In this document: in pieces, positions 44,556 through 56,160 of the stretch | Numbering within the stretch: the first letter of the stretch is position 1 | Layout of the letters: each line of letters begins with the position of its first letter | Assembly: GCA_028583605.1 (NCBI GenBank) | Contig: CM053330.1 | Span: forward strand, 28,470,598-28,534,597 | DNA length: 64,000 nt | Source of the DNA: Dastarcus helophoroides | Taxonomy: Eukaryota > Arthropoda > Insecta > Coleoptera > Bothrideridae | Reading direction: 5' to 3' | The notes under the pieces: model-generated | The model's input: the letters and a program-made list of their open reading frames with translations, nothing else | Database searches by the model: none | What the model was told of the DNA's origin: nothing | Made by a program: the position numbers and the translations under genes

Positions 44556-47500
44556 TAGAGCTCGGAAGTTATGACATTTGCCATTTGATGCCATATTTGC
44601 CTTTTTTGACAATTTTCAGGTTATTTTGCCATTTTTGGTGTTATTGCAATTTTTTTGCCTTATATTCAGAAAAAGCAAGACATAAAAAAAAGATTTAAAT
44701 TGCATCAACTAAAATTTTATAATAATTATAATTCTCATAATTTTTCTTTATTTGATTAATCAGACTTTAATATCTAGTCCATTAACCATGGTGGCAGAAT
44801 TTGCTTCAAGGGGAAGTTTTAATTATCTTGAAAATTCGATGAACAAAAAAAGACATAATTTGTAAACAACCTTTCGGTTGAGTATTGGTAACCATTTAAC
44901 TACATTATATTTTCATTTAATTACATGAACTGGGGGTAGAAAATTTAACTAAACAGTTAGAAATTCGATTTTAAAATAGAAATCGAAACTTTCCGAATAT
45001 TTAAAAAAATTTCGAAATTTTAAAAACAAAATTTCAATATTTTCCAAAGTCGAATTTTGTGAAAAAGCAATTTGAAAAAAAAGCAATTTCCAAAGATCGG
45101 AATTAGTACCTTATTCAAATTTTGACAGTCTTGAAATTTACAAGAAATCTTTCTCGGAATTTTTACCTTTATATCAAAATTTCGATACAACTTTAGAAAT
45201 ATAAACGAATTTTAAGAAGTTGTTATTTAGAGAAAAAAATCTAATTTGGAGTTCAAATTTCCATAAACATAATTTTAAAGTAAAAGCAAGCTAAAACTCC
45301 CCAAAAGTCAAATTTCAAAGAAATTTTCAGAAGAAGATTAATACTAATGAAAATAGTTTGAATAAATAAACGATTTTTAAAAAACAGTCGAAATTTAGAG
45401 AAAAGGGGTGAAATTTTCAAGAAGAAAACCAGTTTTAGGGAAAAAAATGTTTAATTAAAAAAAAACAAAGAAATTATCACTTCGGAAAGATCGAAAAACC
45501 TCAAAAATTCGGAAAATATCAAAATTTCTATAAGTCAAATTCTGTGAAAAAAAAAGTTGCAAGTTTCACGGGAAGTTGAATTTTGAAATAGAATTTCTAA
45601 TTTCAAACAATATTCTTTTTTTAAAAAAATTGATTTTTCAGAAACATCGATTTTGAAATTAAAATTTGAAATCTCGAGAATAAGGCGAATCTTGATACAC
45701 GAGCTGAAATTCCTAGAAAGTCAAATTTAAAAAGGTCAAACTTTTCAGAAAAAAAATATACATTAGTTAAAATGGCGAAATTTTGAAAAGGAGCGAATTT
45801 TTGAAAAAAAGTTGAAAAAGTATAATTTTAAGAATAAAGTCGAAATTTATAGAAATAAGTTTTTTTAGAAAAGGGCGAATTTTGGGTAAAAGACTTAATT
45901 TACGAGAAGATAATTCGAGGAAAAACTAAATATAAAATTTGTGTTGAAAATTTGAATCTTATGAAATCAGTAAAAATTTCAAATTCGAAAAAACTTTGAA
46001 TCTTCAGAAAAAGCCCAATTTTGAAAATATAACAGAATTTCGAGAAGAAATCGAAATATCAAGAAAAGGATAAAAGTTCGAAAAAGGTCTTTTCTAGAAG
46101 AAAATTATTAAAAGTAATTAAGAAAAAAACGTCCATTTAATTCGAAAAAAAGACGAGTTTTGAAAAAATAGTCGAAATTTCGAAGAAAAGCAACAATTCG
46201 AATTAAATGGATATTTGCATTTGTCAAATTTTTTGAGAAATTATTTAAGAGTGTGTATAAAATTGTTCTCAAGCAAATATTGTTCGCAAAATTTTGACAA
46301 AAAGAAACATTTTGATAACTAAGTTAAAATTTGAGGAGAGCTCTGTTAAAAAAAATTAAAGTTTTCAGAAAAAAGATAATTCGATAATAAAATCAACGAA
46401 TTTTGAGACAAAAATTCAATCAGATTTTTCAAAGAAAAACTTAAAAAATCACAATTTCGAAAACCATGAATATAGAGAAAAAGGGGAATTTTGGAATAAA
46501 ATAAATCTAAGCGAAAAATTTAAAATTTTGAGAAAAAGACGTATTTCAAGGAAATACTAAGATTTCAAAATCTGGAAAGAGATAAAAATCAAAATTTCAT
46601 GAAAAAAGCAAAAAAAACTACTGAAAATTTCCAAAAAGTCAAGTTTTAAAAGCCCAGTGGTAAGAAATACAACTTATCTTGGAAAAAAAAATTTGAAGAA
46701 AAGCTCGACATTATAAGAAAAATACATAGAATTGAAAATAAATCCAGACTTTTTCACAAAAAGTGAAATTTTAATACAAAGAATTCGAATTTTGCGAATA
46801 AAGTCAAAATTTGGAAAAAAAGACCAATAATTAAAAAAAAGTCTAAATTTGGAAAAACACGTTATTTTCAAAATAGAATTAAAATTTTTTAGAAAAAGTC
46901 TGAATTTAAGAAAATTTAGGAATGAATTTAAACTTTTCAAACAAAGCAATTTTTGCCTTTTTACAGAAATTCCAAAAAATATTTATCAAAATCTCCCAAC
47001 CAATATTTTTCTCCAAATCCTTGTCTTTTTATCAAAATATTGACAAAATTTAACAAAAATCACATTGAGGTTAATAAGACCAAAGTTGCAAAAATTAGAA
47101 TTGTGAAAAGTGTCGAAATTTTCAGCAAAAACAAATTTTGATAAATTGCGAAAATTTGAAAAAGAACTGAGGAACTTGAAGATAAAAATTCAAAATTTTG
47201 AGAAAAAAATACGACAAGTTTTAGGAATACATTTGAAATAAAAAAACGAATTTTATAAAAGAAGTCTAAATTTCAAGAAAATTGTCGAAATTTGAAGGCA
47301 AAAGTTAAGGAATCAGTTAAAAATATTCCGGGCTGTTAGATTCTAAAAAAATCGAAACTTACAGAAAAAACCCGACATAGGAGAAATTTTCGAGAAACGG
47401 GTCGAATTTTCGAGAGAAAAGTCATTTGAGAAATTGAAATTTTAATTTGAAAAAAGTCGAATTTTGAAAATAGAATCATAATTTTGGAAAAAAGACGAAT

Positions 47501-48159
47501 TTTGACAAAAGTAATCCTTTCAAGAAAAAGGAGAATTTGGGGGAAAAAATTGCCATTTTGAAATATAATGGAAATTTTGCACAGAAAACCAAATTTGAGA
47601 ATAAGGTTGAAAGTTTTTGAAAGAAAATTTTCTCGTAGGTTATATTTTTTATAAAAATACAATATTTTTTAAAGATTTTTACCGCTTCATCAAAAGTTCG
47701 ACCAAATTTGGAAAAAAAGCTAAATTTTAAGAAATCTGAGAAAAGTCGTATTTTAAAAACGGTCAAGATTTTCAGACAAATCTTCAATTTTAAGGAAAAA
47801 AAATCGAATTCCAAGAATATATTCGAAATTTCAAAAAAAAAAGAATTTGATGAAAAAACTCGAAACTTCGAGGAACAAACGGATTTTGAAATATAAAAAT
47901 GAAAAATTCTGAATAAACTCCTTTTCGGCTTAAATATGTATTTTCAGTTGACCGCATAAGCCAGGGGGTGGGGGCAGTAACATCAATCTGGTACAGCATT
48001 GCTACGAGAGAAAGGTCTTTTTTCATATACACATAAACCTATAATAATAAAAATTTATAAATGCCATTTTATACGTTTTTACTGCCATTTTCGCCTATTT
48101 TATTTGCCATTTATGGCGCCAAAACTTAACTTTTTTACTGCCTCAACTTCCTGGCTCTA
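44556..48159. mobile_element. hAT-type non-autonomous element, 3.6 kb, perfect 8-bp TSD
   Basis: Identical CTTATAAC at 44548-44555 and 48160-48167. The inverted ends are TAGAGCTCGGAAGTT on the left and, on the opposite strand, TAGAGCCAGGAAGTT on the right. Subterminal TTTGCCATTT-type repeats occur at both ends (44578-44670 and 48061-48115). The interior has no transposase. It is a purine-rich degenerate array (about 44930-47915) ending at a reversed header (47920-47977). Confidence 0.92.
44930..47977 (+). repeat. Purine-rich array ending in reversed header, inside hAT-type element
   Basis: A-rich units with GTCGAAATTT and GAAAAAAG texture. The right end reads TTCGGCTTAAATATGTATTT then GCCAGGGGGTGGGGGCAG, the reverse complement of the header that begins other arrays. 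Array plus header may thus be a separate element nested in the hAT-type element. K/F-rich frames are artefacts. Confidence 0.7.
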
Positions 48160-48167
48160 CTTATAAC

Positions 48168-51100
48168 TTTCGAGACGAATATCAGAAATTAGACTTCAAA
48201 TCCAAAATTTCCAATTTAAAATTGACTCTTTTAAGAGTCTTATTCTGAAATTTGCAAATTGTAATCGAAATATCGAAATTTTAATCTTTTTCTAAGTACA
48301 TAATCTCAAATTTTCGAGTTTGCCATTTTTTCTACAATTATAAATTAAAAACTATAATTTTAAAAAAATAAATTAAAATATTTTATAATGAAACCAATAT
48401 TTTGAGATGTTTTTGAAAGTTTCGATTTTTTTTTCTCAAAATTTGAATATATACAATGAAATCTTAAGCTGACACCTTTGGGTCCGCCAAAATATGTCTG
48501 CCTATCAGAGGTGTCTGTTCATGAGACATAGTAACCACAATTTGTTTAATTACTTATTATTTCTGTTTCTTCAGATATCAGACATCAGAAATGTCTTGGG
48601 ACTTGGGTGTTCAAATTTCATGATTTAAAAACGGATTGCCAAGAAACAATTCCATATTGAATTCAAAATACTGAGAAAAAGGTGGAAATTTTTAGTTTAA
48701 AATTTAGAATTTAATTTAGAAGGTTTAAAATTTTTATTTACATTACATTTTGGAAATAGCTTGAAACAAGTTTAAATTAAAGATTTCAATTTTTATTTCT
48801 TAAAATTTCGGCTTTTAAAATAAAAATGCCTAGAAAAGATTTAAAATTATTTATATTTATGACATTTTCTTTGCAAGTCTTGATATTTTTCTCATAATTT
48901 CAAGTTTACACTTAGAATTTGTAATCACGTTCTTAAAGTTGCCACTCAAAAATTGAAAATTGGGGATTCAAATCTAAATTCTAGGAAAAATTTTGCAGTA
49001 AAGGTTTGAAATATTAAAAATAAAATTGTTCCAGCTATTTGAAGTTAAAAATTGAAACCAAAGTTAAAATTTCGAGATGAAAGTCGACATTTTCTACATT
49101 CAAATATTCAATATTAAATTTAAAATTTTAAGAAAAAGACAAAGTTTCCAAAAAAATGTTTAAGATATTTTTAGAACTTTTTCGAATATTTTTCAAAAAT
49201 TTAAACTTTTTTCAGATTTTTAAATTTAAAATGAGAATTTTTATTTTTTTTTTTGTTTGCTTAAAAATAAAATGTCAAATAAACATTTTTTCTCAAAATT
49301 TAGATCGTTTTCGCAGGATTTCGATAATTTTCTAATAATTTCGTCTTTTTCTCAGAGTTTAGATTATTTTTCAAAACTTCGACTTTTTTCTTAAAATTTC
49401 GCTTCCTCTGGAATATTTTGAATTTGTTTGTCATTTTCGCAGTTTTCATTGAAATTTCGTTTTTTTTTCAAATTTCGAAAATTTTCTGAACATTTAGCTA
49501 TTTTTGAATATTTAGAATCTGATTTTTTTAGAAATTACGACTGGTTTCTTTTTTATGAAATTTTGAGTCTTATACCAATATTCGATATTTAATATTTTCT
49601 TGATAAATTCGCCTTTTTTCTCAAAATTCTTACTTTTTCTCCTAAAATACCCTTTTCCTTAAAATTTGCCTTATCCCCATTTCGAAATTTCGGTTTTATT
49701 GTCAAAATTCTACTTTTTCAACTTTTGTTTCAAAAATCGTTTATTTGAAATTCCGCAATTTTTCTTAATATTATCTTTTTCAACAAATTTCCACTTTTAC
49801 TTCAAAACCTCATGCTTTGTGGTTCTGAACATGTTTTTTATCTAAATTAGATCGAAATGTTAATAAAAATGTTGAGAAAAATATTTTTGAGGATTTAGAG
49901 AAAAAAATTTGTCATTAATTCAACGTTTTTACTGAATTTTAAATTTTGAGAACAGTGATTTTGAAAATTGCGATTTTTTTTTCTCAAAATTCGACTTTTT
50001 CACAAAATAAAACCATTGGAAATTTTAACTTTTTTCGAATTTTGGACATTCTTTGAGCTTTCGTGAAGGATCAGGTTTTTATTTTTAATATGATTTACTG
50101 AAAACACTGACTGTTCCAAATTTTTTTTCTCGAAATTCGTCTTTTTCGAAATTACTAAATTATTTTCAAAATTCCAATTTTGATCTTATAATTGAATTTT
50201 CTCTTGGAAAGTTGAAATATTTTCTATAAGTGCGATCTTTTTCTCACAATTTCTCTAAATTGTACCCACTTTTCAAAAATTGTGATTTTTTCGAAATTTC
50301 GAAAAATAACTTTGTGTTAATTTTGGTGGTAATGCGCCTCTAGTGCGGGGCTCGATTGGGTCCAATCGCTTCAATTGCCTCAAATCAAAGCCTGCCCCCT
50401 GGTTCAAGCAATAAATCGAAAATCTATATTTAATTAGGGAAAGTTTTTCCAGGAGCTTTCATTTTTTCTTCAAAACTCCTCTTCCCTGAAATGTTGACAT
50501 TTTCTCTAAATATCGACTTGTTTTCTCAATATTCGTCTATTTTTACAAAATTTGCTTTTTTCTTTTGTAATTTCGAACTTGTTTTTATAATTGGCTTCAA
50601 TTATCAAAATCTAACTGCCAAAATTCTAAAATTTTATATCAAAATCTTCATTTTTTTCGAAATTTTACTTTTTTCTAAAATTCGACATTTTTTTGAAAAT
50701 TTTTACGTTTCTTAAAATCTAGTTGGTTGGTTTAACAAAATTTACCTCTTCCTGAAAATTTGCCGGATCTTTTAATAAAAAACTAAACATTTTAGAGGTA
50801 TTTTTTAAAAATTTTAATTTTTTGTAGAACGACAAAAATTCTAGGAAAGTTTATTTTTGGAAATTTCAATAGTTGGTTTTTTAAATCCAAATTTTTGGAA
50901 ATTCTAACTTATTCTTCAAAATGTTGACAACCATTTCAATACTATTGAGCGATCGTCTCATTTTGGTTTAAACACTCAAAATAAAATAAATATTCAGCCA
51001 GCAAATTCCGGCTTTTTCTCAAAATTCACCCAGTTTTCGAAATTTCTACAAAAGACTTCCGAAATTTCGAAATTTTATTAAATATGTTCTAGAAAATTTG

Positions 51101-51294
51101 CTCTTTTCCTCGTAATTTCGATCCTTTTTTTATAGCTCTTCATCTTTTTCTCGAAATTTCGATTTTTTTTTCATAATTCGTTTTTAGTTTTTGAAATTTC
51201 GATTTTTTTTCCTCAAAATTCGACTTTTTGGAAATTTCTATATTTTTCTAAAAATCTGCTTAGTCTCGAAATTATGGTTTTATCTCACTTTTTT
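48168..51294 (-). repeat. Pyrimidine-rich array, partly a second copy of the 41-43 kb element
   Basis: From about 49300 to 50394 it follows 41085-42180 and then 43010-43441 closely. It ends at the related CAATTGCCTCAAATCAAAGCCTG terminus (through 50394). A header (CCCCCTGGTTCAAGCAATAA, from 50395) and more T-rich array follow directly to the LINE at 51295. The first kilobase (48168-49240) is weaker and less regular. Confidence 0.7.
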
Positions 51295-52215
51295 CTTTTT
51301 TTTTATGTTCAATCCACTCGCTAAGAATAACTCTATTAAGCCTTCAAAGCACCGCGAGTAAGATGCGGAAACAAGGATAGATGGCGATGAACCGCCTTCT
51401 TAAACAAGGATAGGTTGTAATTTTTGGGAAGAATTCCGTTCGGTAACGAGTTCCATAGCTTGGAAGTTCTATAGAAAAAAGAGGCTCCGTAGACAGAAGT
51501 CCGCACGGTGTCAAGCTGGACCGAACAGAAATTGTCTTCAAAAATCTTGCCCTTGGGGAATCAGACCTATTAGTTCCTGTGAGCATCTCCCATGAAAGTA
51601 CTCGTAGAAAAAAGATAAATCACCAACAATCCGCTTGTGCTCTAATGTTTGGAGAGAATGGGCCAAATTCTCGTCATCACTTAGACGAATCGCTCTTCTT
51701 TAAATTGAATCCAAAAGAGCTAAAGTGTGCTTTGGGGCTGAACTACAAACATGAGAACAGTATTCTAGTGTTGGCCTAACTTGAGCGTGAGTAGCTGGTC
51801 AGATGTGAGATACTTTTTAGCTCCAAAAAGAAAACCTAGCTTCTAAGAGGCGGATTTGGCAATGGTGCGCACATGATCGTCCTGTGAGAAGATAGTGCTC
51901 GCATTCACTCCAAGAATAGATAGATTAAAGTCCATTGGGAGGATTTTACCGTCCATGAGTATGTTTATTGCATTATCCCTTGATGTTTTCTTAGAGAAAA
52001 CCGCGACCTGAGTTTTGAGGCGTTGAAGTCGACTAGATTTTTCTTACCCCATTTCAAAATGATTTCGTGATCCTGATTAATCATCTGTGTCTGCTGTTCC
52101 CTTAGTCGATCTGAAACATCGACGGATAATGGTTTGTCGGTGAAAAAAGATGACTCCAGGCTACTATCATCTGCGTAGCTATATATCGAATTGGAAGTTG
52201 AAGCTAAGAGAAGGT

Positions 52216-53194
52216 TTATGTGTAACAGAAACAGAAGAGAACAGACCCCTGAGACAGCCCTACATTATTCGCAAATGTCTTGGATGAGCTGCCATCAACG
52301 ACGCCTAAAAAGGTCTGTGAGCGAGAAAACTGGGTATTAAATAACAGAGGCCAGGAAGAAGGCCGTAGGATGTCAATTTGGCGAGAAGAGATCGGTGCCA
52401 AACTCTGTCGAAGACCTTTGAGATATCCAATATCATTTTCCTACCCTCACCATATTTTTCCATGTGCCAGTAGATTACTAGTTGACCGATATTTGAGAAT
52501 TTCATTCATCATCAATATCATAAACCTTTTTCAGCACTTTGGATATAACATGCAACAAAGATATAAGGCGATAGTTGTTAGTTAAATTCCTTTTTCCCTT
52601 TTTGGGGACAGGCTGCACCCTAGCAGATTTTCATATTGTTACGGGCTTATCGGTTCGAATTGATTAACACATTAAATAATACCCACTTTATTACCAAACT
52701 AAACTTGGACCACTACAGCTGAACAATAACTCACTTATGTACTTTAAACTACTAACTCACTAACTACACTTACCCTAACTGACTTACTCAAGGGAGAGCT
52801 GGCCGCTTTATATAGTTTTGGCTTCCAGGTTCTAGAAAAATCTCGCAGATAAGGCTTATTGTTTGCCGAAATTTCTGGAACGCTTATCTGCCGTTTGCTT
52901 CGTTATCGCGGCCGCTTTCCCCTTATCAGATCCTTCTAGAAACTTTTCTTACGTACTAAATTCTACAATTCTATTTTATCTATTTACATTGCGTTACAAT
53001 ATGTTAGGGGATAGACCTTTATTGTAAGAGAGTGTGAACAATTTGCTTAGGCCAGGAGTCAACTCTGAAGCGCACTTCTTAATAGCAATAGCAGGAATAC
53101 CATCAAAGCCAGAAGGCTTTCGATGTGTTGAGCTCAAGGAGAATCTTCCTGACTGTGCGTTGTCTGAAAACAACTTCAGGCATCGAAATGCCAA
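52216..53194 (-). pseudogene. Broken LINE reverse transcriptase, copy D
   Basis: The minus-strand frame 52994-53194 has HRKPSGFDGIPAIAIKKCAS and ELTPGLSKLFTLSYNKGLSP. The frame 52305-52505 has KVFDRVWHRSLLAKLTSYGL, with the AFDRVWH motif better preserved than in copy A. The frame 52216-52401 has NNVGLSQGSVLF. The solo LTR separates the first piece from the rest. All other damage is by small indels. Confidence 0.85.
52637..52998 (-). mobile_element. Solo LTR (362 bp) with ATAT target duplication
   Basis: Begins TGTTACGGGC and ends GCGTTACA, with short inverted ends. ATAT flanks at 52633-52636 and 52999-53002, and the flanking LINE sequence is restored when one ATAT and the LTR are removed (compare 3326-3345). 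On the minus strand a TATA box (CTATATAAAGC, 52806-52816) precedes AATAAA (52687-52692) and the end, the proper U3-R-U5 order. A 4-bp duplication suggests a Gypsy-type retrovirus-like element, of which only this LTR remains. Confidence 0.92.
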
Positions 53195-53320
53195 ACTTAG
53201 GAAGAACAGGAGGTTCTGCAGTTTCGAGAATCAAGGTTGGAATTTTCAGCAAACATTAAGGCTAGTAGGTCAGCCTTTTCCTTAGAAGTAGTCGCAATAT
53301 TGTTGTGATCGACTAAAGGT

Positions 53321-53800
53321 TCATCGTTTTCATAGCGAGTATAATTTGGTTAAATTTTCTCAAAATTCGTATATTGCTCCAAATTTGTCTTTTTTTCCTT
53401 AATTTTGACTTTATTCCGAAAAATCTACTTTTTTGACTCACTGTGCAAAAATTCCATTTTGTTCCGAAATTTGTCTTTTTTCTCGGAATTTGACTAGTTT
53501 TTAAAATTGTTTTAACATATCGATTATATTCGCAAAATTCGACTTTTTTTCTCGATTTCGACGTTTTTCTCAAAATTTTGATCGTTTTTTTTTTAGATTT
53601 CCCCTTTTTTCTGAACAACGGTTTTTATTTTTGAAAATTTTGACCTTTTAAAATACGAATTTCCAGAAATTTTGAGTAGATTCTGAAGACTTGGTTTTGT
53701 TAAAAGTTTCTAGAAATTTTGACTTTATTGAAATTCATCTTTTTCGAAATTTTGAATTGATTCACAAAATTTTGAAATTGTTGACCTTTACTGTGTGGAA
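53321..53800 (-). repeat. Short pyrimidine-rich array
   Basis: T-rich array directly abutting the truncated 5' end of LINE copy D. Cores include AAATTTGTC and TTCGAC. Confidence 0.6.
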
Positions 53801-56160
53801 TACTTTAATATTCCTAACTTCCGCTTATCCAGCGAAACCAGGTCCGGTCATAGCAAACATTTATAGAAACATCGTGGAATTTTTATGTCTTTTTATTATT
53901 AATAGAGTTTAATAGTTATGAATCTCAAAAATATACCTTTTGAAAAAAACAATTTCTAAAATTACCTTTTTTTTAAATGCCTCAATTTTTCTTTGTATTC
54001 ATTTTTTTCTGAAAGACGACTTGGGAAATTACAATTTTTAGAAACATTGATTTTTTCCTCGAAATTGGCTTCCTTTTATACAGTAAGGTACGAAGTTTTA
54101 TTTTGCAAGAAGGAACCAATGCACAAAACGTAAAATTGTAGCAGATGAGTTATTTTTGATAAATTGTAAGTGAAAATACATTCTCTGGGCAGATTTTGTG
54201 ATAAAATATGTTATTGGTCAATTTGTATTTAAATGTTACTAGTAATTTATAAATTAGTGTCAAACGTTAACTATATATTTCCCAATAACTATTTATTGAG
54301 GTTGGTTCCATTCTTCGTCCAATTTCAAAGAATGGAATGGAAATTTTTGAAAAAAGTTCTTCCAGTTGAATACTTGTAATTTTCGGATTTCTACATGAAC
54401 CCGAAAGGAGAACAAGCGCCTATGTTATAGCCTCATTTTAAATTTGTTTGATGCAAAGTGCCTAGAAAAATTATAAAATAAATAGTACTTTATTTTGTTA
54501 CACTGCACTTTTTTTTCTAAGCTTTAACAACCAGTACACTTTATTTTCTCAAATAAAACGTGACAACCCTACTCATGCCGGGCCCGAAATTTTTCGACAG
54601 TCCTGCTTAAAGCACATACAAAAAACTTCTGCACCAGAGGTACCCAAACTTTTTTTGTAGCTTTAATGCGAAAATGCGAAGCAATTAAAATTGTTGTCAG
54701 GCTCAACGACGCCTTGGATAAATTTTAACGAATTTCATTTAAGTGGATCATTTTACATGTAGTAATCTTGCATCTTACATTATTACCAGATGTTACGACT
54801 TACATCAGATAAAATTTCATATCTTCAAGCGGTAAAATCAGATTATTTTTTAACCAAGCTCCAAGCTTACACACTGTTTGCAGTGTTTACACAATGACAC
54901 ATAATTAAAAACGTGCCATGTGATTTTTAACACTGCCATTTCATAACTTCATAACTTAATGAAGCCGCTTAAAAAATCAATCTCTCCTTTTGTTGTTTGA
55001 CTGACATGTTCTAATTCGGGAACACCAACAAGAAACAAACTTCTAGGGATTCCTCTGCTCGAATTACTTCGCGCTAAGTGGTCAAGTTTCTTCACGATTT
55101 CGGCTTATCGAGCGTTAAAAACATGTGTTGAGGTTCTCGCGCTATAAAAGTTTAAGTGGAGTAATTAGAAAATCCCGATATGCATCGATTCGGGGATCAT
55201 AATTACGTAGATTCGAAAATATCGACAACTGCCGGCAAACAAAGTAGGTTGTTTGTATTCCATTCTGAAAGATCGACGCTTTGGCGGCCTTTTTATTATA
55301 TTTCTTTTGTATAAATCGTAATAATAGTTCCTCAATTAGGTAGTACGTATTCCTATTGAAAATTACCATGGTTAGTAAATCTAATCATTATACACCTTGG
55401 CCATGAGATTAAGCTGTTAAAAGCTTCATTGCGTTATTTTTTTGTGGACTCACAAAATAAGTGTAATGGTTTAACAGATACCAGCCATGTTATGGAAAGA
55501 TTTTTTTAAATTAAATTTCGATGGGTCGAAAAGGCGTTTAGCTGAAAGTTAGGATGTATCAGCAATAACGATTCCATCATGTAACAGACGTACTATTTCA
55601 TATAATATGATTCAATCTCTATTTACTATTTAGACGCTTCATGACGGTCAATTAGGGCACATTTTAAAAAACATAAAAGCACATCCATTTAATAGCTTGT
55701 AATGGACTTCATAAATTATTCTATAACTTAACACGCAATTGTTTTATATCAAAGCGAAAGTAGTTGAACGTAATAAATTTTGCATCTATTTATAGCTGGA
55801 ACTGAGATTTACATCATTAGAATTGCATTTTCTAACACTTTACAATTACTCGGACAATTGACTGTAAATAACGAGCTTTTGGTAAAATATTACTAACTGA
55901 CTGTGAGTTTAAAAAAATAAATTGTGACTTGTGACAGGAATGGTGCCCACACATAGATATCTATTTCAAATTCAAATCGTATAAATAGTATAATTTCCTA
56001 CTTTTGTTCTATAATGTCATTGGAATTTCTGTAAAAACGCCAAAATTTTCAAATTTGTTTGCCTCCTAAATTTTTCAGTATTTTTTCCAAATTACTAGTA
56101 ATGATTCGTAAAAAGTGCTTAAATATGACAAAAAGCAAAATATTCAACATTTATTTAATT
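53801..56160. other. Unique-looking AT-rich region, no gene recognised
   Basis: About 2.4 kb lacking the array texture. CAGAGGTACCCAAACTTTTT at 54635 resembles a hAT terminus without a partner. The minus-strand frame 55142-55369 (75 residues) has no recognised domain and is not supported. Confidence 0.45.

Larger units (their letters stand above)
51295..53320 (-). mobile_element. LINE copy D (minus strand), interrupted by a solo LTR
   Basis: Same family as copies A-C. The left end is the reversed poly(A) region and GTTCAATCCACTCGC. The right end, at about 53320, falls within the linker between endonuclease and RT, so the copy is 5'-truncated. A YADD box is intact at 52166-52177 (minus). The RT region is broken by frameshifts and by the 362-bp solo LTR at 52637-52998. 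Confidence 0.9.

Noticed and set aside
52280..53285. Plus-strand frames 52280-52585 and 53034-53285
   Set aside because: Antisense shadows of LINE copy D.
55142..55369. 75-residue minus-strand frame
   Set aside because: No recognisable domain, splice context or conservation evidence.
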